Assembly (NCBI GenBank): GCA_910584375.1
Contig: CAJUAH010000016.1
Span: 1-23,815 of the forward strand
Length of the DNA stretch: 23,815 bases
Direction: 5' to 3'
Origin: an uncultured Acetatifactor sp.
GTDB taxonomy: Bacteria > Bacillota > Clostridia > Lachnospirales > Lachnospiraceae
The position numbers and the translations under genes are program-made. Below the pieces are notes generated by a model. That model saw only the letters and a program-made list of their open reading frames with translations, was not told the origin of the DNA and ran no database searches. This document shows, in pieces, positions 6,601-13,543 of this stretch (the first letter of the stretch is position 1; every line of letters begins with the position of its first letter).

Positions 6601-7548
6601 CGTTGGATTGCTGTACAGGATGCGTCCTGCCTGATAGGCAGGCGTGTCCACCTCCAGCCCCGGCCGGGAAAGGAACTGCCCTGTCACCACCAGCAGCCCG
6701 TCTTCCGCAAACCAATAGCTGCCACCCTCCACGCCATGGTATCCGTCATCTCCCCACACGGATTCATCACGGGAGAGCGTGCCGCTTATCACGGCATCCG
6801 CCTCCGACAGCCAGTAGGTTTTCCCATTGTAGGAATAGGTCCTGGGATCATACTGCCGTATGGTGGAAAGCTCCCCGCCATAGCTGGTCTCCAAAATGCT
6901 GTAACCAAGAAGCTGCCACCCGTTGAACTGCACCTGCCCCCAGGTGCCGGAAGCGGCGTTGGGATAGTAGATATCCATATCGGCGGCTTTTACATACTTT
7001 CCGCCCACCACGAAATCACACTCATCCACCGCACACTCGTCAAAGTCGATGCAGTTATACGACCCATAGGGGCTCAACACCATCGCCTGGTACGCACGGC
7101 TGAAGCTGATACCGGTTTTTTCCAGGGTATAGGGCGCTTCCGCCGCAAAAAGCGCAGCACCGTCCCCTGAATCGCTTTCCACAGGGCAGTCCCCCGAAGA
7201 TACGCTATTTCGTAAGTCCTCTCCCGCAAAGCTGTCTGCCACAGGGCTTGCTTCGATCAGGCCCTCTCCATCGGGTCTTTTCCCCGCAGGGCCGTCCTCC
7301 CCGGAGGCCCCGCCGTCAGGACTGTTCCCCACAAGGCCATCCTCCCCGGAAGCCCCGCCGTCAGGACTGCCCTGACAGTCGCCGCCCGACACGGACAGCC
7401 CTTCCCCCGGCGCGTCATTTCCTGACACATCCATTTCCTGCCCCCGCTCCCCGGCCCACGCCAGGACATCCGGGGCAGAAGAAACATTTCCAAAAATAAT
7501 GGCCGCGCATAAAAGCACGGCCAGCCTGTCTGCAAATCTGATCTTCAT
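3691..7548 (-). CDS. Large LRR (BspA-type) surface protein with Pro-rich stalk and membrane anchor
   Basis: The protein has 1285 residues from the ATG at 7548, chosen because GGAGGAG lies just upstream and a signal peptide follows (MKIRFADRLAVLLCAAIIFG). Domains in order: an acidic low-complexity segment with a 45-bp duplication (PDGGASGEDG twice); an N-terminal unknown region; BspA-type leucine-rich repeats at about 325-500 (EIGQWAFGHC, QIGDSAFFGD, EIEEYAFYDC); three Ig-like modules of the form ITAEY...LGENRVTVSL at about 680-980; a PDPTPEPEP stalk (about 993-1133); a transmembrane helix followed by RRRRR (about 1140-1175); and a cytoplasmic tail of about 110 residues. PKTG before the helix resembles a sortase signal, but the tail is too long for one. 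It probably presents an adhesive or mating-contact surface. It lies directly downstream of virD4. Confidence 0.85.
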   Translation of the reverse strand: MKIRFADRLAVLLCAAIIFGNVSSAPDVLAWAGERGQEMDVSGNDAPGEGLSVSGGDCQGSPDGGASGEDGLVGNSPDGGASGEDGPAGKRPDGEGLIEASPVADSFAGEDLRNSVSSGDCPVESDSGDGAALFAAEAPYTLEKTGISFSRAYQAMVLSPYGSYNCIDFDECAVDECDFVVGGKYVKAADMDIYYPNAASGTWGQVQFNGWQLLGYSILETSYGGELSTIRQYDPRTYSYNGKTYWLSEADAVISGTLSRDESVWGDDGYHGVEGGSYWFAEDGLLVVTGQFLSRPGLEVDTPAYQAGRILYSNPTAINAGIPENVRTICLDSTITEIGQWAFGHCPGLERVVADGVVTQIGDSAFFGDASLESVELKEGLVTISDRSFFNCTRLDIGQIPSTVTQIGARAFLGTAVKDIRIPDGVAEIEEYAFYDCNELERVDLNRVAAVGTNAFRACGKLELSEFPEGLCAVGDEAFYGCPGVVIGHLPESLTDENIGRNAFLVPYTVVHYVVDFDFGNGDGQIPANPEKVLRAAEYKQYYESGRTVADVLEGEHVQKKYAYLADGAVKYAYGVSYPSCESLTEEQAFENFAAAFAGRIPDPDPGNFVCLGYTPIQKYGEGGAYREYTFLGTGDREADAYHAGLSDKVEPSQTIYLYYRDAAKVRELTGITAEYTGGEVPVGNAVSKEDISVRASYAMVYESGKKDVFYRTIPAGDFEIEPGTAALGENRVTVSLSEQPYPAFPFPDLVLNVYEIDTVPEYLWGNVRPFYTPSGRRYLDDGNHGEEMQESLKEITKTAEVTVMGAARAEAGRRQTGIEASYPRLSQMEGTDVVQEDVAVYPIYTVEYNDGTKEEGVRGDAPLAPGEFETDRKTVGKGENRVTVTAGGFEDSFDVYGNHRDGIVAEYPRSEETEGTVLDKSDFTVFYTYTVMDPDSGRMSYRVPDRDSVVGSFALDKDRVSLGENVVVVTEKDDDAGWTDSVEITGTAAKEEPSPTPTPDPTPEPEPDPTPTPEPDPTPTPEPDPTPKPDPDPTPEPEPDPTPEPKPDPTPTLEPEPDPTPEPEPDPTPTSEPEPDPTPEPEPDPAPKPEPDPTPTPEPDPTPTSEPDPTSEPEPEATPIPEPASTPDPHPTAPKTGPCPKLKIALTAGGLSAVLTALGGFLLFLLLSRRRRRFCGILTDKEADGIRIKPYRETYELVQDVIDRSASLEECRRALQESGDFTYLPGDTSMSVQYTDRTGMPVRRDGEADEKAMYGLLEELEGCGRVEVALYDGNSFEIILVFHA
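4150..4570. repeat. Tandem repeats encoding the Pro/Asp/Glu stalk
   Basis: Units close to GGTTCCGGTGTCGGCGTAGG recur in roughly 18-30 base steps and encode (PDPTPEPE)n on the minus strand. Variants (PTPTSEP, PTPKPDP, PTLEPEP) are interspersed. The plus strand reads as a long Gly/Ser/Val frame, which is a shadow. Such arrays change length by slippage or recombination, so stalk length probably varies between strains. Confidence 0.85.
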
Positions 7549-7573
7549 CCAGTCTCCTCCTGCAAAATCTTTT

Positions 7574-9331
7574 TTACTCTGCACCCACATCCGCTTCATA
7601 CACCTCAAATTCATCCTCCGCCTTTACCTTCAGCCTCCGCTTCAGGTAGGATGCCACGTCAAAGGCATTCCTTGGGTCAGCGTCCGACAGATGCCTGTAC
7701 TGCGGATGTCTTGTGATATCGTACTTGTCACTGAAAAAAGGGCGGACTCCCTGCACCTGTAAGATACATTTACCGTTATCCATGACCGCCAGTTCGTCCG
7801 GGGTCATAAGTTCCTTTCCCAACTTCTGATAGTTCATGCCATAACTGCGCTGGCTCCCTCTTGAATTGGACGTGTTGAATGTGTCTATCGTCTCCTTTCC
7901 CAGCATGGCGGATATCTCCTTCAGGGTGCTCTGCTCTTTCCCGCCCAAAAACAGCAGACAGGAACAGTTGCCAGAAATCGTCTCCGCATGGTCCTTGTAA
8001 ACCGCTTTCAACTGGCTCTGCGTCTGGAGTATCACATGGGCGGAAATCTCCCGGCTCCTGATAACGGAGATCAGATGCTCAAAGTTCGGTATCTTCTGGT
8101 TTGCAAACTCATCCAGCAGGCAGGTCACATGATTTTTCAGCGCTCCTCCGTTTTTCAGCGCCCTGTCACAAAGCACGTTGAACATCTGCGTATAAACCAT
8201 GGCAGAGATAAAGTTGAAAGTCTTGTCCGTATCGGAAACCACACAGAATAGAGCCGTCTTCCTGTCCCCCAGCAGATCCAATTCCAGTTCATCCTCCGAC
8301 ATCATATCCCGCACCTCTTTGATATCAAAGGGGGCGAGCCTTGCGCCGCAGCTAATCAGGATAGATTTTGCTGTCTTGCCCGCCGCAAGCTTGTATTTTT
8401 TGTACTGGCGCACCGCAAAATGCTCCGGGTCGCGCTTTTCCAGACGCTCAAACATCAGATCCACGGCATTCTTGAAGTTTTCGTCCTCCTCCCGCACTTC
8501 CGAGGCGTTCAGCATTTCCAGCAGAGTGTTGAAGTTCTTTTCCTCCTCCGGCGCTTCGTACCAGATATAGGCGATCAGCGCCTGATAATAGAGGGCCTCG
8601 GTCTTGCTCCAAAAATCTTCCCCGCCCTTTGTGTCCTCCCCTTTCGTATTTTCCATGATACAGCTGACTAATTTCAGGATGTCATTCTCGGAGCGGATGT
8701 AACGGAACGGGTTGTATCTCATGCTCTGCCTGAAATCAATGGTATTCAGTATCTTGATCACATACCCGCCCTTAAGAAGCATCTTACCGCATTCCAGAAC
8801 GACGGTGCCTTTCGGATCCGTCACCACATAGCTTGCGTTCATCTGCATCAGGTTCGGCTTCACATGGAAGCGGGTCTTGCCGCTTCCGCTGCCGCCGATG
8901 ATCAGTACGTTTTTGTTGATGTTGTACTTCGGTCTCTTATTGCGCCCCACCATGATGCGTTCTGTCTGCGTCAGGAGGATGTTGTCCTCGAATCTCGGCG
9001 CGATAAAGGGCTTGATATCTTCCCTTGTGCCCCAACGCGCGCTGCCATACTCCACACCTAGACGGAATTTCTTACTGTTTTTTCCTCTCAGGTACACAAA
9101 CGCCCATACCGCCGCCGTACATACAATCCCCGCCGCCAGGTCATTGGGATGCAGGCTGGGCAGTGGATCATGCCGGAAAACAGCCTCGATATCCGCCACC
9201 GCTCCCGCCGCTTTTGTCAGAATACCTTTACCGGCGGAAAGACGGTAAGCCTCCGCCGCCTTGTCAAACACCCAGAACAGGAACACATAGGGCAGACAGA
9301 AAAGCAGTTTTTTCTTGTTCCCTCCAATCAA
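7574..9331 (-). CDS. VirD4/TraG-type conjugative coupling protein
   Basis: This 585-residue ATPase docks the relaxase-DNA complex to the type IV secretion channel at the inner membrane. Two N-terminal hydrophobic segments (about 9-22 and 64-81) are followed by GSARWG, Walker A GGSGSGKTR (146-154), TDPKG (171-175), Walker B LLDEFA (405-410) and the QTQSQL motif. The length is normal for the ICE family. The start is a TTG whose last two bases form part of the upstream pcfB stop (TTGA overlap), implying translational coupling. The nearest in-frame ATG would delete the membrane region. Its partners (relaxase, VirB4, VirB6) are not in the window. Confidence 0.95.
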   Translation of the reverse strand: MIGGNKKKLLFCLPYVFLFWVFDKAAEAYRLSAGKGILTKAAGAVADIEAVFRHDPLPSLHPNDLAAGIVCTAAVWAFVYLRGKNSKKFRLGVEYGSARWGTREDIKPFIAPRFEDNILLTQTERIMVGRNKRPKYNINKNVLIIGGSGSGKTRFHVKPNLMQMNASYVVTDPKGTVVLECGKMLLKGGYVIKILNTIDFRQSMRYNPFRYIRSENDILKLVSCIMENTKGEDTKGGEDFWSKTEALYYQALIAYIWYEAPEEEKNFNTLLEMLNASEVREEDENFKNAVDLMFERLEKRDPEHFAVRQYKKYKLAAGKTAKSILISCGARLAPFDIKEVRDMMSEDELELDLLGDRKTALFCVVSDTDKTFNFISAMVYTQMFNVLCDRALKNGGALKNHVTCLLDEFANQKIPNFEHLISVIRSREISAHVILQTQSQLKAVYKDHAETISGNCSCLLFLGGKEQSTLKEISAMLGKETIDTFNTSNSRGSQRSYGMNYQKLGKELMTPDELAVMDNGKCILQVQGVRPFFSDKYDITRHPQYRHLSDADPRNAFDVASYLKRRLKVKAEDEFEVYEADVGAE

Positions 9332-9795
9332 TGCTCCATGCCCCCTTTCGACCTGTGCTTTTCTTTCCCCGGCGCCATCTGCTGAACCATCTCCTTGAAT
9401 TTGGCGAGCTGTTTCAGGAGCGACGGTTTCTGCTGCTGTTTCAGGGTCCTTGCTGTGTATTCTGCAAAGGCAGCGTTTAGGGCGTCGGCGTCACGGGCCC
9501 GGAAAAACACGATATAATGTCCTTTCTGCGGGTCTTTTTTCAACGCAAAGTCAATGCCGTACCTGCGGGCGACCTTTTCAAAGGATCTGATGTTCCTGTC
9601 CGTGATCTCAATGCTCTGGAGCCCGCCGCTCTTTCCGGCGAGGCTTTTCACACTCTGTTTTCCGTGTACGGGTCCGTTTTTATGCTTCAGGTAATCACGG
9701 ATCGCCAGCTTTAAGAGCGCCGCCGTCAGCTTCGCCCCGCCCTTCCCCACCTTGATGACAAGGGCAACCGATTTTTCCCTCACTTCATCCTGCAT
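9328..9795 (-). CDS. pcfB: PcfB / DUF3801 family conjugation accessory protein
   Basis: The 155-residue protein contains KVGKGGAKLTAALLKLAIRDYLKHK, followed by EITDRNIRSFEKVARRYGIDFALKKD and YIVFFRARDADALNAAF. This is the DUF3801 pattern. In pCF10, PcfB binds the relaxase and aids its docking to the coupling protein PcfC. The same neighbour order (pcfB then virD4) is kept here. I chose the ATG at 9795 because AAGG sits at proper spacing; an upstream ATG at 9819 would place this site inside the gene. It overlaps the virD4 start. The C-terminus is basic and probably flexible. Confidence 0.88.
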   Translation of the reverse strand: MQDEVREKSVALVIKVGKGGAKLTAALLKLAIRDYLKHKNGPVHGKQSVKSLAGKSGGLQSIEITDRNIRSFEKVARRYGIDFALKKDPQKGHYIVFFRARDADALNAAFAEYTARTLKQQQKPSLLKQLAKFKEMVQQMAPGKEKHRSKGGMEH

Positions 9796-9851
9796 ATCCC
9801 ATATCCTTCCCCCTTTCATTCCACACTTTCTTATATTTTCTTAGGCCGCGT

Positions 9852-9882
9852 CCAAAGAGAAGTGTTTGCACACCCTCTTTGG
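9852..9882. repeat. Hairpin between the DUF3846 gene and pcfB
   Basis: CCAAAGAG and CTCTTTGG form a perfect 8-bp stem, and GTGT/ACAC extends it inside around TTG. No T run follows on either strand, so it is not an ordinary terminator. It could be an RNA processing or regulatory hairpin; I see no nick-site signature that would make it oriT. Confidence 0.5.
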
Positions 9883-9915
9883 CAGCCTTGGAAAATCTTC
9901 ATCCCTGGCACACTT

Positions 9916-10377
9916 TTATGTGGGTGCTGCGCCCTTTCCCTTGCCGCCCCACTTGGTCAGGGTGACGCTCTCCCCGTCCCTCATGGTATCCCACAGGTTA
10001 TAGAAAGCCTCCACCGCGTCGTCCGGGTCGGCATAGATGCTGTTGCCGACCGCCATAAATTCCCCTGGCTTTTCAAAGACAGCCTGAAATTCCTTCTGCT
10101 GCGCGGCTGTCAGGGAATCGAACATATATCCCTCCTCCGGTATGCCGCACAGAAGGAATGTCCCCCGGACGCAGCCTTTCCCGTCCGGCATACGCCGGTT
10201 GGGTCTCATCCCGTCCTGGCACTGGCGGCTAATCAGCAATACCCGCTGCCGCAGGAAACACCCCACCTGTGCCGTCCCGCCCAGAAGCTCCTCCGCCGCC
10301 TCCATTGTGTTTTCCATGGGGACAATGCGGGGCGTTTTCCCCGGTTCCACGATAAAAATCTCTATCTTATGATCCAT
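9916..10377 (-). CDS. DUF3846-domain protein
   Basis: The 153-residue protein begins MDHKIEIFIVEPGKTPRI. It carries the DUF3846 pattern: a short N-terminal strand, MENTMEAAEELLGG, a line of the form VLLISRQ...MRPNRRMP, and RGTFLLCG. A C-terminal extension contains AVEAFYNLWDTMRDGE. DUF3846 proteins are common in Firmicutes ICEs and phages; no biochemical role is established. GGAGGGGAAAGGAAA precedes the chosen ATG. The upstream gene stops 17 bases before, so they are probably one transcript. The domain call is fairly sure, the function unknown. Confidence 0.75.
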   Translation of the reverse strand: MDHKIEIFIVEPGKTPRIVPMENTMEAAEELLGGTAQVGCFLRQRVLLISRQCQDGMRPNRRMPDGKGCVRGTFLLCGIPEEGYMFDSLTAAQQKEFQAVFEKPGEFMAVGNSIYADPDDAVEAFYNLWDTMRDGESVTLTKWGGKGKGAAPT

Positions 10378-10394
10378 TTTCCTTTCCCCTCCAA

Positions 10395-10784
10395 TCACTT
10401 TTCCCGCTGCCCCCTGTCAGTCTTTCTCCCTGCCAGCCACGCAATCAGGCACAGGAGGAGCAGAAGCAGGAGAAAAAGAAGAAGCATGGGCCATCCGCAC
10501 ACGCTTCTGGGATTCACGTCCCAAAATACCTCTGCCCCGCCATTTTGTTCCGGCGGTCCGGTCAGGACATTATTATCCTCCTCCCCGGTCTGCGGAGAAG
10601 CCATAACTGGCGGAGAAGGAGTCGGAGACGTTTTCCCGGCCTCCTCCTGCCCCTCTGTCTGCCCCCCTGCCTCCTCCACCGTAGCCGTCACCAGACAGCC
10701 GGCCCTCTCCTGTGCATGGGCCGGGAAGCAGAATAGCAGCGCCGCCACTGTCAGGATAACCGTGAGAAACACCTTTCCTCTCAT
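10395..10784 (-). CDS. Small secreted/membrane-anchored protein with signal peptide and C-terminal TM
   Basis: The 129-residue protein starts MRGKVFLTVILTVAALLFC, a signal peptide ending near AHA-QE. A Pro/Thr/Glu-rich linker with SPTPSPP and SPQTGEED follows. Near residue 99 there is a Leu-run membrane helix (MLLLFLLLLLLLCLIAWL), then a basic tail. The topology is that of a type I membrane protein facing outwards. I chose this ATG because AGGAGG lies about 7 bases upstream. It starts 11 bases after the preceding secreted protein's stop. I recognise no family. A role at the ICE mating surface is an inference from context. Confidence 0.75.
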   Translation of the reverse strand: MRGKVFLTVILTVAALLFCFPAHAQERAGCLVTATVEEAGGQTEGQEEAGKTSPTPSPPVMASPQTGEEDNNVLTGPPEQNGGAEVFWDVNPRSVCGWPMLLLFLLLLLLLCLIAWLAGRKTDRGQREK

Positions 10785-10795
10785 CCTGATGCCTC

Positions 10796-11353
10796 CTACT
10801 GCCACCATTCATATTCCTCCAGGCCAAACTCAAAAACCAGCGTCCCGGAATAGGTGTCTGCCTCCTCCAGTTTTTCAGAGACAATCATGCCGTCCGCATA
10901 GACAAAATCGGAAGCTGAGATCCGGGTGAACCTTTCCTCTCCCCATGAGGGTTCCATTCCCGTGACCGTCACCTGCTGGGTGACGGTCACGGGAAGCGCC
11001 CTCCCTGACTTTTCGCCCATCAGCACGCCCCGGTAGTATTCGCCCCCGGTTCCCGACGCAAGAGTCTCCGTAAGCTGTACGGGAACCACCTGCACCATCT
11101 GATCCGGCAGAAGGTCGCCCTTGACGCCAATCCGGTAGCTTCCGCCCACCGTCCCGCTCTCCCTGTCATAATCCAGGGAAACTGCAGCCGGAATGGAAAC
11201 CGTGTAGGTGGAAACCACCCTCGCCGCCACGCTGCACTCCGCCGTCCCGTCCGTACTGTATTCCTCCGCCATGGCAGGCACCGCAAAGGCAAGCATTGCC
11301 GCCGCTGCCAGCAGGATTGCCGTCATTCCCTTTTTCATCCAATTCTTTTTCAT
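10796..11353 (-). CDS. Secreted protein with beta-rich domain, pilin- or WxL-like pattern
   Basis: The protein has 185 residues. It opens with a signal peptide (MKKNWMKKGMTAILLAAAAML, cleavage near AMA-EE) and has no C-terminal anchor. The mature part alternates hydrophobic strands: VVSTYTVSIPAAVSLDY, then GGSYRIGVKGDLLP, VTVTQQVTVTG and TYSGTLVFEFGLEEY. YTVSIPA...G...Y.I.V.G recurs in secreted proteins of Firmicutes with Ig-like or WxL-type beta folds. The start follows AAAGGAAG at proper spacing. It lies among four other short membrane or secreted proteins, all co-directional. The family is not firmly recognised; a structural surface subunit is the best guess. Confidence 0.75.
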   Translation of the reverse strand: MKKNWMKKGMTAILLAAAAMLAFAVPAMAEEYSTDGTAECSVAARVVSTYTVSIPAAVSLDYDRESGTVGGSYRIGVKGDLLPDQMVQVVPVQLTETLASGTGGEYYRGVLMGEKSGRALPVTVTQQVTVTGMEPSWGEERFTRISASDFVYADGMIVSEKLEEADTYSGTLVFEFGLEEYEWWQ

Positions 11354-11383
11354 TCAGTTCTTCCTTTCCGTGGTTTCCCCACC

Positions 11384-11500
11384 CTAATATTCAATTTTCC
11401 TTGTCCTGAAACCATGTCTGACAACCCCCGCCAGGGCAAGAATTGCCGTCACTGCCAGCAGGATCGCCACAATTTTCTTTTTTACCGATAAATTTTTCAT
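11384..11500 (-). CDS. Single-helix membrane peptide of 38 residues
   Basis: The ORF begins MKNLSVKKKIVAILLAVTAI, continues LALAGVVRHGF and ends RTRKIEY. It has a basic N-terminus, one hydrophobic stretch of about 17 residues and a basic C-terminus. AAAGGGG precedes the ATG by 6 bases. It sits 30 bases upstream of the secreted-protein gene and 34 bases after the stop at 11535. It may be a small membrane subunit or accessory peptide. The coding call rests on the ribosome site, composition and operon position. Confidence 0.6.
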   Translation of the reverse strand: MKNLSVKKKIVAILLAVTAILALAGVVRHGFRTRKIEY

Positions 11501-11534
11501 GCCATGCCCCTTTCCGATTCATTCACTCCAATAT

Positions 11535-12143
11535 TCAGTTTTCCTTAATCTTGATCCACGCTTGGCAGCTTCCCCTTGTCAGGCTGATATGGTTCCCTTC
11601 ACCGTCCATGTAACAGGGAATCTGTAGATAAGTCAGGAGATGCTCCCCGGCTCCCAGGCTCCCTCCCGGCATCCAGTCCACGGACCCGCCGGAGGCGATC
11701 AGGCCGCTCTCATAGACCAGCTCCCCTCCCGCCGCTTCATAGACCTCGTATTTCATCAGGAAATCACCGTTTTCCACGCTGTTTTCCAGACGCACAATGC
11801 CGTCCATGCCAATCACGGCGTCCTCCACACCCGAAAAATAGATATTCCTGCCAGACAGCGGGTTTTTTCCATTTTCTTCCGTTTCCCCGGCTCCCGTTTC
11901 CGCCCGGACACTCCCGCCCCATGTTCCTGATTCCAGCTTTTTTCCGCCGCCGGATAATGCCATGCCGACAGCAAGGGCTGCCGCCAGGACTGCCAACAGG
12001 ATTACCAGCGGAAAAAGGAATTTACCAGGCTTCCCACCGGCATCCGCTTTCCTGCCGTTCCGATCCCTCTGGCTCTCCCTGCCCCTGCCAGCAAGGGCTT
12101 TCTCCTTTCCCGCTGTCCTGCCGGCTTCTCTGTTTTCTCCCAT
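11535..12143 (-). CDS. Membrane-anchored extracellular beta-domain protein
   Basis: The protein has 202 residues from the ATG at 12143, where GGAGG lies 8 bases upstream; upstream in-frame starts lack such a site. A basic, polar cytoplasmic N-terminus of about 45 residues precedes a transmembrane helix (FLFPLVILLAVLAAALAVGMAL). The external part contains NIYFSGVEDAVIGMDGIVRLEN, FLMKYEVYEA, LVYESGLIASGG, GAGEHLLTYLQIP and CQAWIKIKEN, which reads as a compact beta sandwich. I recall similar small extracellular domains in ICE operons but cannot name a family. It heads or nearly heads the surface-protein run downstream of repA. Confidence 0.75.
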   Translation of the reverse strand: MGENREAGRTAGKEKALAGRGRESQRDRNGRKADAGGKPGKFLFPLVILLAVLAAALAVGMALSGGGKKLESGTWGGSVRAETGAGETEENGKNPLSGRNIYFSGVEDAVIGMDGIVRLENSVENGDFLMKYEVYEAAGGELVYESGLIASGGSVDWMPGGSLGAGEHLLTYLQIPCYMDGEGNHISLTRGSCQAWIKIKEN

Positions 12144-12186
12144 CCTCCTGTCCTCCATTTCTTTCTGTTGCTCTTTTCTCTGGAAC

Positions 12187-12324
12187 CTATCGCCCCATGC
12201 GCCCGCTGTGGGGAGGCCCCCTGACCCAGCTTCCCCACGGCGTATAGAGGGAAAAAATAAGGACAGCCCCGCAAAAAGCCGCCCATGACACTCCAAAAAA
12301 TATGTCCTGTTGCCTGTGAACCAT
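12187..12324 (-). CDS. Possible small membrane protein of 45 residues
   Basis: The ORF starts MVHRQQDIFFGVSW, followed by the hydrophobic stretch AAFCGAVLIFSLY, and ends RMGR. AAAGGAGGGG occurs upstream, but about 14 bases from the ATG, longer than ideal; GGAAAAG is closer but weak. It lies alone between repA and the membrane-anchored beta-domain gene, in the same direction. The single hydrophobic stretch fits the character of this run of genes. A chance ORF cannot be excluded. Confidence 0.4.
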   Translation of the reverse strand: MVHRQQDIFFGVSWAAFCGAVLIFSLYTPWGSWVRGPPHSGRMGR

Positions 12325-12422
12325 AAACTTTTCCGTCTCCCCTCCTTTCGTTTTCTGCCGGCTTTTCCGCCCGCTTATGTTTTTTTACCGGCGGAAAGAA
12401 GAATAGGCTGCTGTCTCTGCCT

Positions 12423-13454
12423 TTATCCGCCGCAGAATTTCCCGCTGGCCATGTCGTGGCTCACAAGGCTTGCGTAATACTGGCTCATGGTCGCAGGCGC
12501 ATTGAACAGCGCAGACAGGGTGTAAGCCCTTATGTTCCCCACAAGGGTGGTGTTCCTGTCCAGACAGTCCATGACATACTCGATATGCCCGCTGTGGAGC
12601 TTTAAGAAACGCCCCTTTACCACCTCCACGCCCATATCCTCCTGGTTGATGCGCACCGTCTCCCGGCGGCTGCAGCACACTTCCACCATGAGTTCCACAA
12701 ACCCGTCCAGCCGCTCCCTGTCATGGGGGCTGCGCTCCACCAGGATGTCATAGTCGATGTTCTCGCGGAGTATCTCACGGTAAGCATTAAATAACTTGAA
12801 ATGGCTGCCCTGTGCCCTGTCCGTCCCATCCATCCCATCCCTCCGGCTCTTTGCGCCCCCGGCATGGGATGCGCCGCCAGCCGGATAGATGGATGGATCA
12901 GTCTCATTCAGGTCAGTATTACTCAAGTCAGTATCATTTGTTTGTGATTTTCGCATTTCTTGATTTGTGATTTTCACAAATCTGGAATTGTGATTTTCAA
13001 AGGAGCGTGCCTGTGAGCCCGCCTGTGCTGAAATCTTTGCCCCCGGCGCGGATAGATCCGCACCTGTTCCCCAACCGGGCGGCTCCCGTTTCCTGTCGAT
13101 AAAGTTTTTGACATAGATCACATTGGGTTTCCCCAGGCCGCGCCGTTTCCTCTCAATCAGCCCGATCCCTTTGGCGCTGTCCAGTTCCCCCAGCAGCTTG
13201 TTTGCCTTCTGCTCCGCACAGCCCAGGGTCTCCAGGATATCCGAAATGGTGTAAATGATATAAACGCGGCCGTACTCATCCATCCACCCGTTTTTTACTG
13301 ACAGCGCCATGCGGTCAAGCAAAAGCCCGTACAGTACCTTTGCCTCCACGGACACGGCCTTAAAGCGGCTGTCCGTGAACAGCACCTTCGGGATACGGTA
13401 AAAACTGTACTGCTCCGCCTCATTGCCATAGTAATAATCAAGTTCAAGCGGCAT
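12423..13454 (-). CDS. repA: RepA_N-family replication initiator with DUF6017-like C-terminus
   Basis: The 343-residue protein opens with the RepA_N winged-helix domain (about 5-105): YSFYRIPKVLF, AKVLYGLLLDRM and YIIYTISDILETLGC. A hydrophilic variable linker follows, then a C-terminal domain from about 225 with NIDYDILVERSPHDRERLDG, RFLKLHSGHIEYVMDCL and ALFNAPATMSQYY, matching DUF6017. RepA_N proteins start replication of Firmicutes plasmids and probably let ICEs replicate after excision. Their origins typically lie inside the rep gene, as the 23-bp iterons here suggest. The ATG follows AAGGAAGGGGG. It lies downstream of parAB, separated by two terminator-like hairpins, so its expression is probably controlled separately. 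Confidence 0.9.
   Translation of the reverse strand: MPLELDYYYGNEAEQYSFYRIPKVLFTDSRFKAVSVEAKVLYGLLLDRMALSVKNGWMDEYGRVYIIYTISDILETLGCAEQKANKLLGELDSAKGIGLIERKRRGLGKPNVIYVKNFIDRKREPPGWGTGADLSAPGAKISAQAGSQARSFENHNSRFVKITNQEMRKSQTNDTDLSNTDLNETDPSIYPAGGASHAGGAKSRRDGMDGTDRAQGSHFKLFNAYREILRENIDYDILVERSPHDRERLDGFVELMVEVCCSRRETVRINQEDMGVEVVKGRFLKLHSGHIEYVMDCLDRNTTLVGNIRAYTLSALFNAPATMSQYYASLVSHDMASGKFCGG
12942..12998. repeat. Three 23-bp iterons inside repA, plus 15-bp repeats beside them
   Basis: TTGTGATTTTC occurs at 12942, 12965 and 12988, exactly 23 bp apart. Because 23 is not a multiple of three, the copies are read in three frames and encode ENHN, VKITNQ and RKSQTN in the linker. Next to them (about 12895-12935) three 15-bp units encode DTDLS, NTDLN and ETDPS. 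Iterons in the mid-gene linker are the known origin architecture of RepA_N plasmids, so this is the likely oriV of the ICE. Confidence 0.8.
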
Positions 13455-13487
13455 TTTGATTGCCCCCTTCCTTATCTTTTTTCCACG

Positions 13488-13530
13488 AAAAAAGCCCCTG
13501 TGTAACCAAACAGCAAGCCACACCGGGGCT
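13488..13530 (-). terminator. Terminator or attenuator in the repA leader
   Basis: On the minus strand AGCCCC-GTGT and ACAC-AGGGGCT form a stem around a 16-base loop, followed by six T. It lies only about 35 bases before the repA ATG. That position suits transcriptional attenuation of repA, possibly by an antisense RNA from the plus strand, as known for some RepA_N replicons. Confidence 0.7.
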
Positions 13531-13543
13531 GAATTTTGGGCAT

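Noticed and set aside
9862..10929. 355-codon plus-strand frame
   Set aside because: It runs antisense across the DUF3846 gene and two secreted-protein genes that have good starts; composition is Pro/Ser/His-rich without domains.
12942..12998. CRISPR or short tandem repeat of no function
   Set aside because: Only three copies, no spacers of CRISPR type, and location in the RepA_N linker fits known iterons better.
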